From NCBI GenBank assembly GCA_013388855.1, contig JACAEM010000016.1, forward strand, positions 1-64,000: 64,000 nucleotides of DNA, given 5' to 3'. The DNA comes from Chloroflexota bacterium (GTDB lineage: Bacteria > Chloroflexota > Anaerolineae > Anaerolineales > Villigracilaceae). Shown here one piece after another: positions 42,361-51,727 of the stretch (within the stretch, counting starts at the first letter, position 1; each line of letters starts with the position of its first letter). A program made the position numbers and the translations under genes. The notes beneath the pieces were generated by a model. It searched no databases and was not told the DNA's origin. It worked only from the letters and a program-made list of their open reading frames with translations.

Positions 42361-45300
42361 TTATTTGTCCACTTCCACTTTCACCAGAACAGCACGGACC
42401 GAAACCCGATATAGATAATCCTGTGCGGTTTCGCTGTATGATTTACACGTGATAAGCGTTAGCCACGGATATTCCTCATGTTTCAGAACAGAGAGGTCGC
42501 CGGGGGCGATCAGCTTATTTTGTCTCACTTCAAAAATATAACGTTGTCCGCCGAGATGGACAATAATCTGGTCGCCATACCGCAGTTGATCCAGTTTTGC
42601 AAATGGGCCTGGGGTGCCGTCGGCAAGATATGCATGGCCAGTGATGCCGGAATTCCCGGCATGGGTCGGGTAAGCCGTCCCATTGAGGTAACCAGCCTGA
42701 CTTCCCAACCAGGTCAGGTCCCAGTTCGCCTGACCAAACGGCACGCCTACGATGCTCATCTTGACGTTCAGCCGCGGGATCTCCAACCAGAAACCATCAA
42801 CCACAGAGTAATTATAAGATTCGGGTTTTTGCGGCAACGATGTAATCTGGTTCGGGGCAAAGCCTGTCCCCGGCAGTCTTGGGATCGTCAATGTGGCGGT
42901 ACTCGTCGTAATATACACATCTGCCGGGCTGGGCGGGTCATACCGTCGTTCGGTCGATGCCGTATTGAACACTGATTGCGGCGCGCTGACATCGCCGGGC
43001 AGACTCGACCATTCTAGGCTGGCTGTGTTCTCAATCGTCTGCCCCCACCGCAGAGTCGATGCAAGTTGCGCGGAGATTTCCAACTCAGATTGTGCGCTCA
43101 CCGGGAAGCGCAGGAAGGTGTTCCATTGCAGGGTCAGGGTGCGTGTTAACGCATCATAAGCGACAGTATCGGGAGCCTGTCCACCCACCGTCGTCACGGT
43201 TGGCACGCCGCCTGCAAACTCCAATCCTGCCGGGAAAGCATCGGTGACTACGAGGTCGAATGCATCCGCCTCACTATCAGCAGTATGTTCGATGAGCAGA
43301 GTATAGGTGACCGTCGCACCCGGCAACGCCACCAGCGGGTCAACAGTTTTTGTAATGCCAAGATCCGCTTCACGGACCGTTACCGGTGTGGTCGAAGCGG
43401 TCAGACTGGCAGTCGCCCATTGCCATCTCGCCACGTTATCGAGTTGGACCCCGCCGGTGTTCGATACCACATCCAACACCACCGCGCGATACGTGATCGT
43501 AATAGTCTCTGTATCTGTGGGATTGGCATTCACGATAGTCCCAAAATCGAACCGAAGAGCGCTGCCGGAATTCTGTACCTGGGGATTGTCTGTGGCTGCC
43601 GTACCCGGATTGCAGTTTCCAGTTGCGGTAAAGTCGACCGTGGAACTGGTCACATTGGGTCCGGCGGTGATGTCCGAACAATCCACGAATGCGAGACCCA
43701 AGTCGAGCGTATCGGTCACGATGGCGGTATCCGTGCTATTGGCGGGGAGCGTCAACACCACTTGATAGGTAAGGATCTCGCCAATTGCCACATCGGGCAG
43801 GGTCGTATTCGGGTGGTTCGATAGTACAAGCGACTTATAGATCTCGCGCGTGTTCGCCAACCCAATACCCGCAGACGCCTGATAATCGTTGACTCCACCG
43901 CCGCTGGTACGTTCGTCGGGATTCGCGCCGGTTATGGAGGTCCATGTGACATTGGCAGTGTTTGTCAATTGATCCCCAAGGTTGCCCGTGAACGTCGCAT
44001 CAAACTCGACCGTGAGGCTGCCTCCGACCGGGAAGGTATCGACTCTCACTTCAACCCGGTTCCCCGCTGAAACGTCTGTGATGCCAGATACCCCCCCGGC
44101 GGGAGTCGCCGTCACAGATGGCACAATCAACGATAAGTTGGAGGGCAAATCATCGAAGACAATTGCATCATGGGCATCCGATGTACTGGCAGGCGCATGA
44201 TCGACCGCCAGTGTGAAGTGCACCACCTGCGTCGGGATTGGAAACAGTTCATTAACCGTCTTTGTGATTTGCAAAACTGGTTCAACTATATTGACACTCT
44301 CACTATCCGTGAAGACGGGTCCGCTACCAGCCTGCAGGGTGGCATTGTTCGTCAGCCCGATACCGTCCTGATTGCCGGCAAGATTTTCAACGACCGCCTC
44401 GAAGCAGACCAGGAAGGTATTGTTGTTTGCATCGTTATCGCCGTTGACCTGGATCGGACCAAAGTCGAAGGTCACAACAGCCGAGTCGCCGCCTGTCGGC
44501 GGCGCAACAGTGACCGTTGGCGCGGGAACCGTCCCGTTGAAATCGGCAGACAACGATCCACAGGCGGCAGGCGGCTGGGTGGTCACAAGTACATATGAAT
44601 TGTCGATGTACGCCATACCGTCCGGCAGGTCGTCCACCAGTTGAAGCGATGGCGTCGTCCCTTCCGGAAGGGTGGCATACAATCCAAATGTAACCACCTC
44701 GCCAATTACCGTGTTCGGGTTCGTTGAACCGGGCACACTCGTCAATTCAATGGACTTGCTGAAAAGTGGGTCGGTCACAAAACCAAACGTGACTGTGCTG
44801 GTCGCGGCATAATTATCCGGTGACCCGGCGGGTCCATCCGCGCCCGTACGTTCACCGGTCACCGTGCCGCTAAGGCTTGTCCACGTGGAGTCGCCGACAT
44901 TGTCGATAACCTGCCCAGACGTAATCGTATTCTGGATGACCGGGTAGAAATCGACCGTCACACTTTCACCCGGCGGTACGGATGCAACAGTGATGTTGAT
45001 GTTTGATGTGGTCGAATTATTCGTTATTGCGCCGACCCCTGCCGTCGCAGTGATCGTGACATCCGGCGCGCCCGTGGAGGGCAACAACAACTCGGCGGCC
45101 AATGCGTCTGTGATATTGACATCCATGGCGGTGCTGACATTCGCCCCCGTCCCATTGGCATAGGTGATCTGATAATGAACCACGCCGCCCGCATCCAGCG
45201 GGGTCGGCAATGAAACAATGGTTTTACCAAAGGTAATATCCGGTTCGACGACGGTCACAGTAACCGTATTCGTCGTGACAGGCGTTCCCGCGCCCACCTG

Positions 45301-48300
45301 ATTGGTGGCAGCGTTGGAAATGGTCGCGCCGGATATGTTTGCAGCAATATTGGTCACGCGGGCATTAAAACGTACAAGAAGTGTATTATTCGTCGTTATG
45401 TTATCGCCCGCCACGACAACGCCGGTGAAATCGAATTGCACACTGCCGCCGTCGCCGGGCACTGTGGTGATGTTTTGAGCGCCGATGACGCCATTGAAAT
45501 CATCCGTCAATACCCCGCCACTCATCGCGGCAGTGGTGATGACCTGCGGCGTGCCGGTGACAATTTCAAGCCCGGCCGGCAGATCGTCCACTACAGTGTC
45601 CGAGGGGGTCGTACCTTCGGGGAAGGTCAGTAAGATATCGTAAGTAACCTCTTCGCCGATGGCAACGCTTGAGGCGGGTGTATGTGAGGCAGATGTCGCC
45701 GTCAACTGTTTTGCAACCGTCGGAGAAGCGGTGTTAAAACTTTGGGAGCTGGTGCTTTGATACGTGTTGGGAGAAACACCCGTGCCGATACGCTCACCCG
45801 TCGCGCTGCCGGCCGGTCCGGTTGTGGAACCTGTTCCATTGGGCGTGGTGCCAGTGTCGCCGGGGAGGCTTGTCCATGTGGATATACTGGTATTAGTGAT
45901 GATCTCCGCCGGAGTGACGGTATCTTGAATCGTGGCAGTGTAATCGACAACAACGCTTCCGCCCACCGGGACGGAGGCAACCGTTATATCGAGGTTATTT
46001 GCAGCTGAGGCATTTGTTACGCCGGAGGCGCCTCCAGCGAGGGTCACCGTGATCGAAGCGAGATTCAGCCCCAATTGCGCGGGAAGCGGGTCTGTGAGGC
46101 GAACGTCGAAAGCGGTGCTGATGTTCGCTCCCGTTCCATTGACATAGGAAAGGCGGTATTGTACGACTCCCCCCGCGTCGAGCGGAGTCGGCAGGGCAAC
46201 GATTGTCTTCCCAAATGTGATGGATGGTTGCACCACACGCACCCGGACAACCGCCGAGCTGTTGCTGTCAGCCGTGGAGGCTCCATACCGAGCGGCGGCA
46301 GTGTTATCGCGATTTGTGCCGGTGTTATTTCCCGCAATATTGGCCACGATGACATTGAATTCAACGACCACATACTCATTATTGATATCGCGGTCCGGGT
46401 TGTTGACTGTCCCGAATTTGAAGAAGACATCGTCGCCGCTGGCGTACGCGTCCACATCATCAGTGGTGTAGTTGGCAGTGGCAATCGAGTCATTCTCGGA
46501 GACAGCGGTGTCCGGTAAAACAAAGGAAGGCGTGATCCCCGCGACCGAGGTTTCATCGCCAGTGGCATTCAGCCCCGCTCCACTCAACGTGTCGGATGTA
46601 ACGCCTCCACCGTCTGAAACGAAGGCTGCCCGGGCGGTGTTGTCGTCCAGAAATGTCAACCCAGCCGGCAACAAATCGTGCAGGCGGAAATTTGTGACAA
46701 TTCCTTCGGGCAGCCCCTGAACAATTCGGAAGCGGACGATTTCGCCGATGGCAACGAGACGCGGGCTGGCAGTCGTCCCGGTTCCGGCTTCGCTGGTGTG
46801 AGCCTCCGAGGTGGTTACAATCGATTTGACCGGGGCAGTGACCGGTTGAACAGTGGCTGTATCGGTAATATCCAGCGGGTCGGTAAAATCAGGCCCACCG
46901 GGAGTCGAACTGTAGTTAACCAAGGCGGCAGTGTTGATAATACCCTGATCCAGTGTGATGGATGTATCCAATTGAAGGTCATAGGTGATGACGATCACAT
47001 TTCGTCCGTTGGTGGCGTCGTGGGCCTGACAGGCGCCAACGCCCGGCGCACCCGGGTCATCGATCTTAATGCCTTGATCGAAAATACCGGTTCCGCCGCC
47101 AACGTTTGTGTAGGTAAGAGCCAACCCGTCTCCGCGATAAATCTGAAGATTTAATCCGGAGCCCGGGATCACATATCCCGGCTGGAGGGTGTCGATGATG
47201 CTGATGTCAAAGGCGCCCTTTTGGCTGTGTCCGTCGTTGCGGATGATGATTGCAAAGCGAATCAAATCGCCTGCGTCCACTTTGCTTAAGTCTGAATCGA
47301 TCGGATTGGCATCAAGATATGTAGAATTGATCGTCCCGCCTGACCAGCTCAGTCCCACCGTGCCGGGCGCATTGAAAACAATGGGCGCGGCAACGGCAGG
47401 GGTGAATACACCGTTGGGGTTATCCGTTGAGACAGCAGCTTTGGTGGTATACAACGCCGGTTCATTCAACTTGATTTGCACAATGGCGTTCTGCGCGGTT
47501 GGCGTGGAGTTGGTGGTCCCTTCGGTGACATTCGCCTGATTGGTAAGGAACAATCCATCGGCAAATTGCTCATTACTCACCGTAACCGTAAAGAGCAGGT
47601 CAATGGTCGAGGTAATATCCGAGGTATTATCGTAGGCGGCATAGGTAAAACTGACGGTGTTGGATGTCCCATTCGTGGAAAGAGTCGGCGCAGAAGGAAC
47701 CGGGGTGGTCAGGGTATGGAAGGTATCGTTCGGTCCCAAGCAGGCAGTACCGGCGCTAGGCACGCCACACACCGTGTTGTTCAGTGTCGTCACCTCTGTG
47801 GCAGAGAATACCGGCAAAGGCAGGTAGTCTGTGATCACTGTTTGCTCGAAGTCGCTGGCGGGCATGGTGTAACTCAGCCGGTAGGTTACTGTATCGCCAG
47901 GGTTGATTCCATTCGATGTGATCTGAGAGGTGCATGGTTCACAGACCGTGCCATTGATCGCATATACGCTTTTGGTCAATCCCCCGAATGCGATGTTGAG
48001 TCCTGCGACGCTTCCATCTGTGACAGAAGACCCCGTCGGCGTGAAAGCCGGGGTGGAAGTATCCAGCATATCGCCGGTAATAACAAGAGTGTCGTCTAAT
48101 ACATCTCCATGATCTACAGAGGCATCCCCGGATGGATACGTATCGGTGAAATTTTGCTGAATGACGGCATGAAAAACAATGGTGCCGGTTGTGGGTCCGG
48201 CGGTGCAGTTCGCCAGTCCTCCCCCATTGAGCGGGTCAACACAACCGCCGACCAAACGTCCATCAGGTTGCCCGCGCGTCACAATTTCATCCGAAACATG

Positions 48301-49833
48301 GAAAATAATTGTTTGCGAGCCATCCGTGCCGTCTGCCGGAGGGTTTGGACCAGAATTCCCAATTTGGGAGTTATCCACTGTATAGTTGGCGGCATCGAAG
48401 GCGGCGGCTGCCAATGTATATCCGTTCCCATCCACTTGCAAGGTCGGGATAAATGTCACGTCGACCCGTTGTCCATCGGAAATGGTATCAGTCAAGATAA
48501 CTGCATCGAAAGCAAAAAAGTCCGAGACCTGGAATGCGAGCGTATATTCCAGAACATCGCCCGGACTAACCCCCGCAGGAGAGGTATCTGTCACGACTGC
48601 CACAGATTTTTGTGTTGCAATGGAGCGGTCCGTCAAGGTGTGACACGGGCTGGTGCAAACGCCATTCACTGGAGTGGCGGCGTCACGCGAATCAAGGGGA
48701 GTCCAAGTGGCAGTGGCTTGTGCCTCGTTCACTGACGTTGCCGGTGTACCCGTGACTGGGTCAAGCACCGACGCTCCGCCCGAATCGAACTGGGAAATAT
48801 AAAAAGAAAACGTCATCGTCGCATCCGCTGTGCCGGTTGTGCCTGTGACACTGGCAAAACGGCGCGTTAATACTCCGCCTGGCGTGCTTGTACTGGGCGT
48901 GCTCACATCCGAACTGGCGGGTGTCGAACCGACAAAAGCAATGAACTGCATGTTGTTCGGCAGGGTGTCCGTCACATCAAGATTGGTGAGCGTTTGTCCG
49001 TTGGCGATATCGACCGTCACCGTGTAGGTGTGCGGAAAATTGGGGCCGGTGGCAGTCTCATCCTCAGGGCCATCGTAGGACTTCGAAATCGTAAAAAGAC
49101 GTGGAGTCGCGGGTGAGCCGGGCCAGGTCGTGCTGTTTGTGTTGGGATGAGAAAGAATGGTGGCGTCTACCGGAACGCAGCACCAATCGTTCGTGGGTGT
49201 GGCGCCATACTGATAACCGCCGCGGGCGCGGATGGTAAGCGGAGTACCTACATCCGCAAGATTACTCACACTGGCAGTAATCGTCACCACCACCGGAGGC
49301 TGACCGGGCACAAAGGAGCCAAACGGTAATTGCAAAACGACCAGCGTATCGCCCGGAGCGCCACATACCTGCAAAGGCGCACCGGTGACAGGTGCAACTG
49401 CATAAGGATGATCCACACAGGTATTCGCCGCACCGCTTCCGGGGAACGTCAATACCGTCGAAGTGACAGCCGCTCCCAGATAGGTGGCATTGATGAAACT
49501 GATGCCGTCCAGCGGAGGGTTTTGATTCCCGTTTCCATCGGCGCCGTTAGCCGGCAGGACAATATCGATGAAAGGGCCATACCCCACATCGGTTGGCGTC
49601 CCGGAGGTGTTGGCAAACGTAGCCGTAAAGGTAAAATTCTCTCCGAGCATTACATTCGCTGGAACGTCCAGGTTTACAGATGCCACAGGAGCAAAAAACG
49701 GCGCCGGTTTCACATCCGGTTCCGGCGCGGCGGATGCAACGATTACCGGAGACTTTCCCAATAAAGACACTACAAGAACCAATGTCAACAGGGAAAATTT
49801 AGCGGTGTGACTAAAAAGGTTATATGATTTCAT
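42361..49833 (-). CDS. giant DUF11-repeat surface protein with C-terminal LPGTG motif and fused sortase domain
   Basis: Secreted protein of 2490 aa. A signal peptide (about residues 1-35, ending ASAAP) leads to some 2250 residues of Thr/Ser/Gly-rich DUF11-type beta-sandwich repeats, several nearly alike with a period of about 330 residues (FGKTIVALPTPLDAGG near 1195 and FGKTIVSLPTPLDAGG near 1530). Residues 2320-2324 are LPGTG (42862-42876). The last 150 residues are a sortase: His2400 (GITGHAY), Cys2463 (TLITCKS) and Arg2476 (YLYRVSV), with the 63- and 13-residue spacings of the family's catalytic triad. No hydrophobic helix plus charged tail follows LPGTG, unlike normal sorting signals. GGAGG precedes the ATG. 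It is a substrate and sortase in one chain; class E/F-like, not certain. Confidence 0.9.
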   Translation of the reverse strand: MKSYNLFSHTAKFSLLTLVLVVSLLGKSPVIVASAAPEPDVKPAPFFAPVASVNLDVPANVMLGENFTFTATFANTSGTPTDVGYGPFIDIVLPANGADGNGNQNPPLDGISFINATYLGAAVTSTVLTFPGSGAANTCVDHPYAVAPVTGAPLQVCGAPGDTLVVLQLPFGSFVPGQPPVVVTITASVSNLADVGTPLTIRARGGYQYGATPTNDWCCVPVDATILSHPNTNSTTWPGSPATPRLFTISKSYDGPEDETATGPNFPHTYTVTVDIANGQTLTNLDVTDTLPNNMQFIAFVGSTPASSDVSTPSTSTPGGVLTRRFASVTGTTGTADATMTFSFYISQFDSGGASVLDPVTGTPATSVNEAQATATWTPLDSRDAATPVNGVCTSPCHTLTDRSIATQKSVAVVTDTSPAGVSPGDVLEYTLAFQVSDFFAFDAVILTDTISDGQRVDVTFIPTLQVDGNGYTLAAAAFDAANYTVDNSQIGNSGPNPPADGTDGSQTIIFHVSDEIVTRGQPDGRLVGGCVDPLNGGGLANCTAGPTTGTIVFHAVIQQNFTDTYPSGDASVDHGDVLDDTLVITGDMLDTSTPAFTPTGSSVTDGSVAGLNIAFGGLTKSVYAINGTVCEPCTSQITSNGINPGDTVTYRLSYTMPASDFEQTVITDYLPLPVFSATEVTTLNNTVCGVPSAGTACLGPNDTFHTLTTPVPSAPTLSTNGTSNTVSFTYAAYDNTSDITSTIDLLFTVTVSNEQFADGLFLTNQANVTEGTTNSTPTAQNAIVQIKLNEPALYTTKAAVSTDNPNGVFTPAVAAPIVFNAPGTVGLSWSGGTINSTYLDANPIDSDLSKVDAGDLIRFAIIIRNDGHSQKGAFDISIIDTLQPGYVIPGSGLNLQIYRGDGLALTYTNVGGGTGIFDQGIKIDDPGAPGVGACQAHDATNGRNVIVITYDLQLDTSITLDQGIINTAALVNYSSTPGGPDFTDPLDITDTATVQPVTAPVKSIVTTSEAHTSEAGTGTTASPRLVAIGEIVRFRIVQGLPEGIVTNFRLHDLLPAGLTFLDDNTARAAFVSDGGGVTSDTLSGAGLNATGDETSVAGITPSFVLPDTAVSENDSIATANYTTDDVDAYASGDDVFFKFGTVNNPDRDINNEYVVVEFNVIVANIAGNNTGTNRDNTAAARYGASTADSNSSAVVRVRVVQPSITFGKTIVALPTPLDAGGVVQYRLSYVNGTGANISTAFDVRLTDPLPAQLGLNLASITVTLAGGASGVTNASAANNLDITVASVPVGGSVVVDYTATIQDTVTPAEIITNTSISTWTSLPGDTGTTPNGTGSTTGPAGSATGERIGTGVSPNTYQSTSSQSFNTASPTVAKQLTATSASHTPASSVAIGEEVTYDILLTFPEGTTPSDTVVDDLPAGLEIVTGTPQVITTAAMSGGVLTDDFNGVIGAQNITTVPGDGGSVQFDFTGVVVAGDNITTNNTLLVRFNARVTNIAANISGATISNAATNQVGAGTPVTTNTVTVTVVEPDITFGKTIVSLPTPLDAGGVVHYQITYANGTGANVSTAMDVNITDALAAELLLPSTGAPDVTITATAGVGAITNNSTTSNINITVASVPPGESVTVDFYPVIQNTITSGQVIDNVGDSTWTSLSGTVTGERTGADGPAGSPDNYAATSTVTFGFVTDPLFSKSIELTSVPGSTNPNTVIGEVVTFGLYATLPEGTTPSLQLVDDLPDGMAYIDNSYVLVTTQPPAACGSLSADFNGTVPAPTVTVAPPTGGDSAVVTFDFGPIQVNGDNDANNNTFLVCFEAVVENLAGNQDGIGLTNNATLQAGSGPVFTDSESVNIVEPVLQITKTVNELFPIPTQVVHFTLAVDHAPASTSDAHDAIVFDDLPSNLSLIVPSVTATPAGGVSGITDVSAGNRVEVRVDTFPVGGSLTVEFDATFTGNLGDQLTNTANVTWTSITGANPDERTSGGGVNDYQASAGIGLANTREIYKSLVLSNHPNTTLPDVAIGEILTYQVVLTLPANSTDTAIVTDTLDLGLAFVDCSDITAGPNVTSSTVDFTATGNCNPGTAATDNPQVQNSGSALRFDFGTIVNANPTDTETITITYRAVVLDVVSNTGGVQLDNVARWQWATASLTASTTPVTVREADLGITKTVDPLVALPGATVTYTLLIEHTADSEADAFDLVVTDAFPAGLEFAGGVPTVTTVGGQAPDTVAYDALTRTLTLQWNTFLRFPVSAQSELEISAQLASTLRWGQTIENTASLEWSSLPGDVSAPQSVFNTASTERRYDPPSPADVYITTSTATLTIPRLPGTGFAPNQITSLPQKPESYNYSVVDGFWLEIPRLNVKMSIVGVPFGQANWDLTWLGSQAGYLNGTAYPTHAGNSGITGHAYLADGTPGPFAKLDQLRYGDQIIVHLGGQRYIFEVRQNKLIAPGDLSVLKHEEYPWLTLITCKSYSETAQDYLYRVSVRAVLVKVEVDK

Positions 49834-50072
49834 GAATTTCCTCCAAACAAGTTGCTCACAAAAATAAATTCATCCCACCAAGCCGAAACAAATTGCCAGG
49901 GAAATCTATGCCAAAAATTTCACTCGGATTTATTCGGATAAACTAGACTGGAGGGAACTGGATTTAATTGCTATTGTAATAACTTGCAATGGAAAGTCAA
50001 TAAATCCAATCGACAAATTTATTGGGTCGAATTTCTAACACTTTACAAACATGCAAATGATAGAATTACCGC
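49834..50072. other. 239-nt divergent AT-rich intergenic region
   Basis: Region between the leftward sortase-fusion gene and the rightward histidine kinase. It is clearly AT-richer than the genes. It carries the ribosome binding site GGAGG of the giant gene and a TAGAAT box (50061-50066) for the kinase; the promoter of the giant gene is not evident to me. Confidence 0.5.
50061..50066 (+). promoter_or_regulatory. -10 box of a probable leaderless kinase mRNA
   Basis: TAGAAT ends 6 nt before the ATG at 50073, with no ribosome binding site in between (TACCGC). No clear -35 box is seen. Confidence 0.45.
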
Positions 50073-51605
50073 ATGCTTCCCGATTTCCGCGTCCGCCAGC
50101 GCGACTATCTGCTGGAAATAGCCCGCGCCCTCACCCAGGAACTCGACCTCGAGAAACTTCTGGCCCGCATCCTGCGCATCTCCATTGAAATGCTTGCCGG
50201 ACAAGCCGGGTTGATCGCGCTCAAAGAACAGGAAGGCTGGCGCGTCGCCGCCGCCCATGGAATTGCCCCCGCTTTTCTCAGTTATCTCACCCCGCTGCTC
50301 GCCGATGAAAACGTCCGAGAACTGGACGTAGGCGAACTGAACCGCATGTTGAAGGAACTGACGTACACCGCCAGTATGGGACTCCTCAACGGCACCGGGC
50401 TCCCCCTCGCCGCGCATGGACAGGTCATCGGCGTGATCTTCATCTTCCGAAATTACCCCGATCGGTTCACGCCAAACGATAAGATCCTCCTGCAATTCTT
50501 TGCAGACCAAGCCGCCATTGCCGTCTTCAACGCGCGGCTATATGGACAGATCTCCTTCGAAAAACAACGCCTCGATGCGCTTCTCGACTCCGCCGCGGAT
50601 GGCATCATCATCCTCAACGCAGACCTCACTATCGAGCGCGCCAACGACGCCTTTGAACGCATCTACGGAAAGACCCACAACGAACTTGTCAATCTTCCCC
50701 ACGATGAAATCATCCAATGGGCAGGCGACCCGCAAGGCTCTACGCTAAAAGAAGCCATTGCCAATGGCTGGCCTCTGACCCCCAATGCAACCCTGTACGT
50801 GGAGGGCGATCTCAAACGCGATTTTCCATCCCCGCTCCCGGTGGGAATCACCTACGCGCCGCTGATTTCTCCCGATGGAAAACTCCGCAACATCATCGTC
50901 AGTGTGCGCGATATCACCCACTTTAGAACTGCCGACGAAATCAAAGCCACATTCATATCCATTGTCAGCCACGAATTGCGCACGCCCGTCGCACTCATCA
51001 AAGGATATGCCTCCACCTTGCGGCGCGATGACGCAAAGTGGGACAAATCAACGATCAACGACTCCCTCGCCGTCATCGAAGAGGAAGCGGACCGCCTCAG
51101 CAAAATGATCGACGATCTGCTCGATGCGTCGCGCCTGCAGGCGGGTGGGCTGAGCCTCAACCGGGCCGATATATCACTCCCGGCGCTTGCGAAACGGGTC
51201 GCCGAGCGGTTCTCCACACAGACGAAAAAACACACCATTGTCACAGATTTTCCCGATAAATTCCCCATTGTGCTGGCGGATGAAACCCGCATTGAACAGG
51301 TCATCATCAACCTCGTCTCGAACGCTCTCAAGTACGCGGCGGATGGCGAGATCAGGATACAAGGCAAGGCACTTCCCGAACAGGTGGTGATCTGCGTCAG
51401 CGACGAAGGTCCTGGCATCGAAGCCAAAGACCTGCCGCACATCTTCGACCGGTTTTACCGCTCGACAAAAGCCGTCAGGAACACAAAGGGCGCCGGACTG
51501 GGACTCTATCTTGCCCGCGCGATTATCGAAGCCCACGGCGGACGCATCTGGGCGGACCCGAAACCGGATACCGGTGCGAGAATCTGTTTCTCCCTGCCGC
51601 GGTGA
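50073..51605 (+). CDS. soluble GAF-PAS sensor histidine kinase
   Basis: Cytoplasmic histidine kinase of 510 aa without TM helices. A GAF domain (about residues 15-165) is followed by a PAS domain (about 170-290, DSAADGIIILNADLTIERAND), HisKA with the phospho-accepting His in SIVSHELRTPVAL (about residue 305) and an ATPase with NLVSNALKYA, DEGPGIEAKDL, IFDRFYR and GAGLGLYLAR. All motifs are intact. No response regulator lies beside it, so its partner is elsewhere. It is divergent from the giant surface protein, which it might regulate, but only position suggests this. Confidence 0.93.
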   Translation: MLPDFRVRQRDYLLEIARALTQELDLEKLLARILRISIEMLAGQAGLIALKEQEGWRVAAAHGIAPAFLSYLTPLLADENVRELDVGELNRMLKELTYTASMGLLNGTGLPLAAHGQVIGVIFIFRNYPDRFTPNDKILLQFFADQAAIAVFNARLYGQISFEKQRLDALLDSAADGIIILNADLTIERANDAFERIYGKTHNELVNLPHDEIIQWAGDPQGSTLKEAIANGWPLTPNATLYVEGDLKRDFPSPLPVGITYAPLISPDGKLRNIIVSVRDITHFRTADEIKATFISIVSHELRTPVALIKGYASTLRRDDAKWDKSTINDSLAVIEEEADRLSKMIDDLLDASRLQAGGLSLNRADISLPALAKRVAERFSTQTKKHTIVTDFPDKFPIVLADETRIEQVIINLVSNALKYAADGEIRIQGKALPEQVVICVSDEGPGIEAKDLPHIFDRFYRSTKAVRNTKGAGLGLYLARAIIEAHGGRIWADPKPDTGARICFSLPR

Positions 51606-51727
51606 CCTCACCCCGTCTCCCCCAAAGAGGAAAGGGGAGTGTTGTCAGAATGGTACAATCAGCCGAAACGGAATCAACCCTTCGTGAGTCGGAAGCGGAT
51701 TTTCAATCCAACAAGGATGGATAGGTT

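Noticed and set aside
42361-49833. Repeats in the giant gene as a CRISPR array or tandem satellite
   Set aside because: The repeats are coding, of about 1 kb period and imperfect; there are no short direct repeats with unique spacers.
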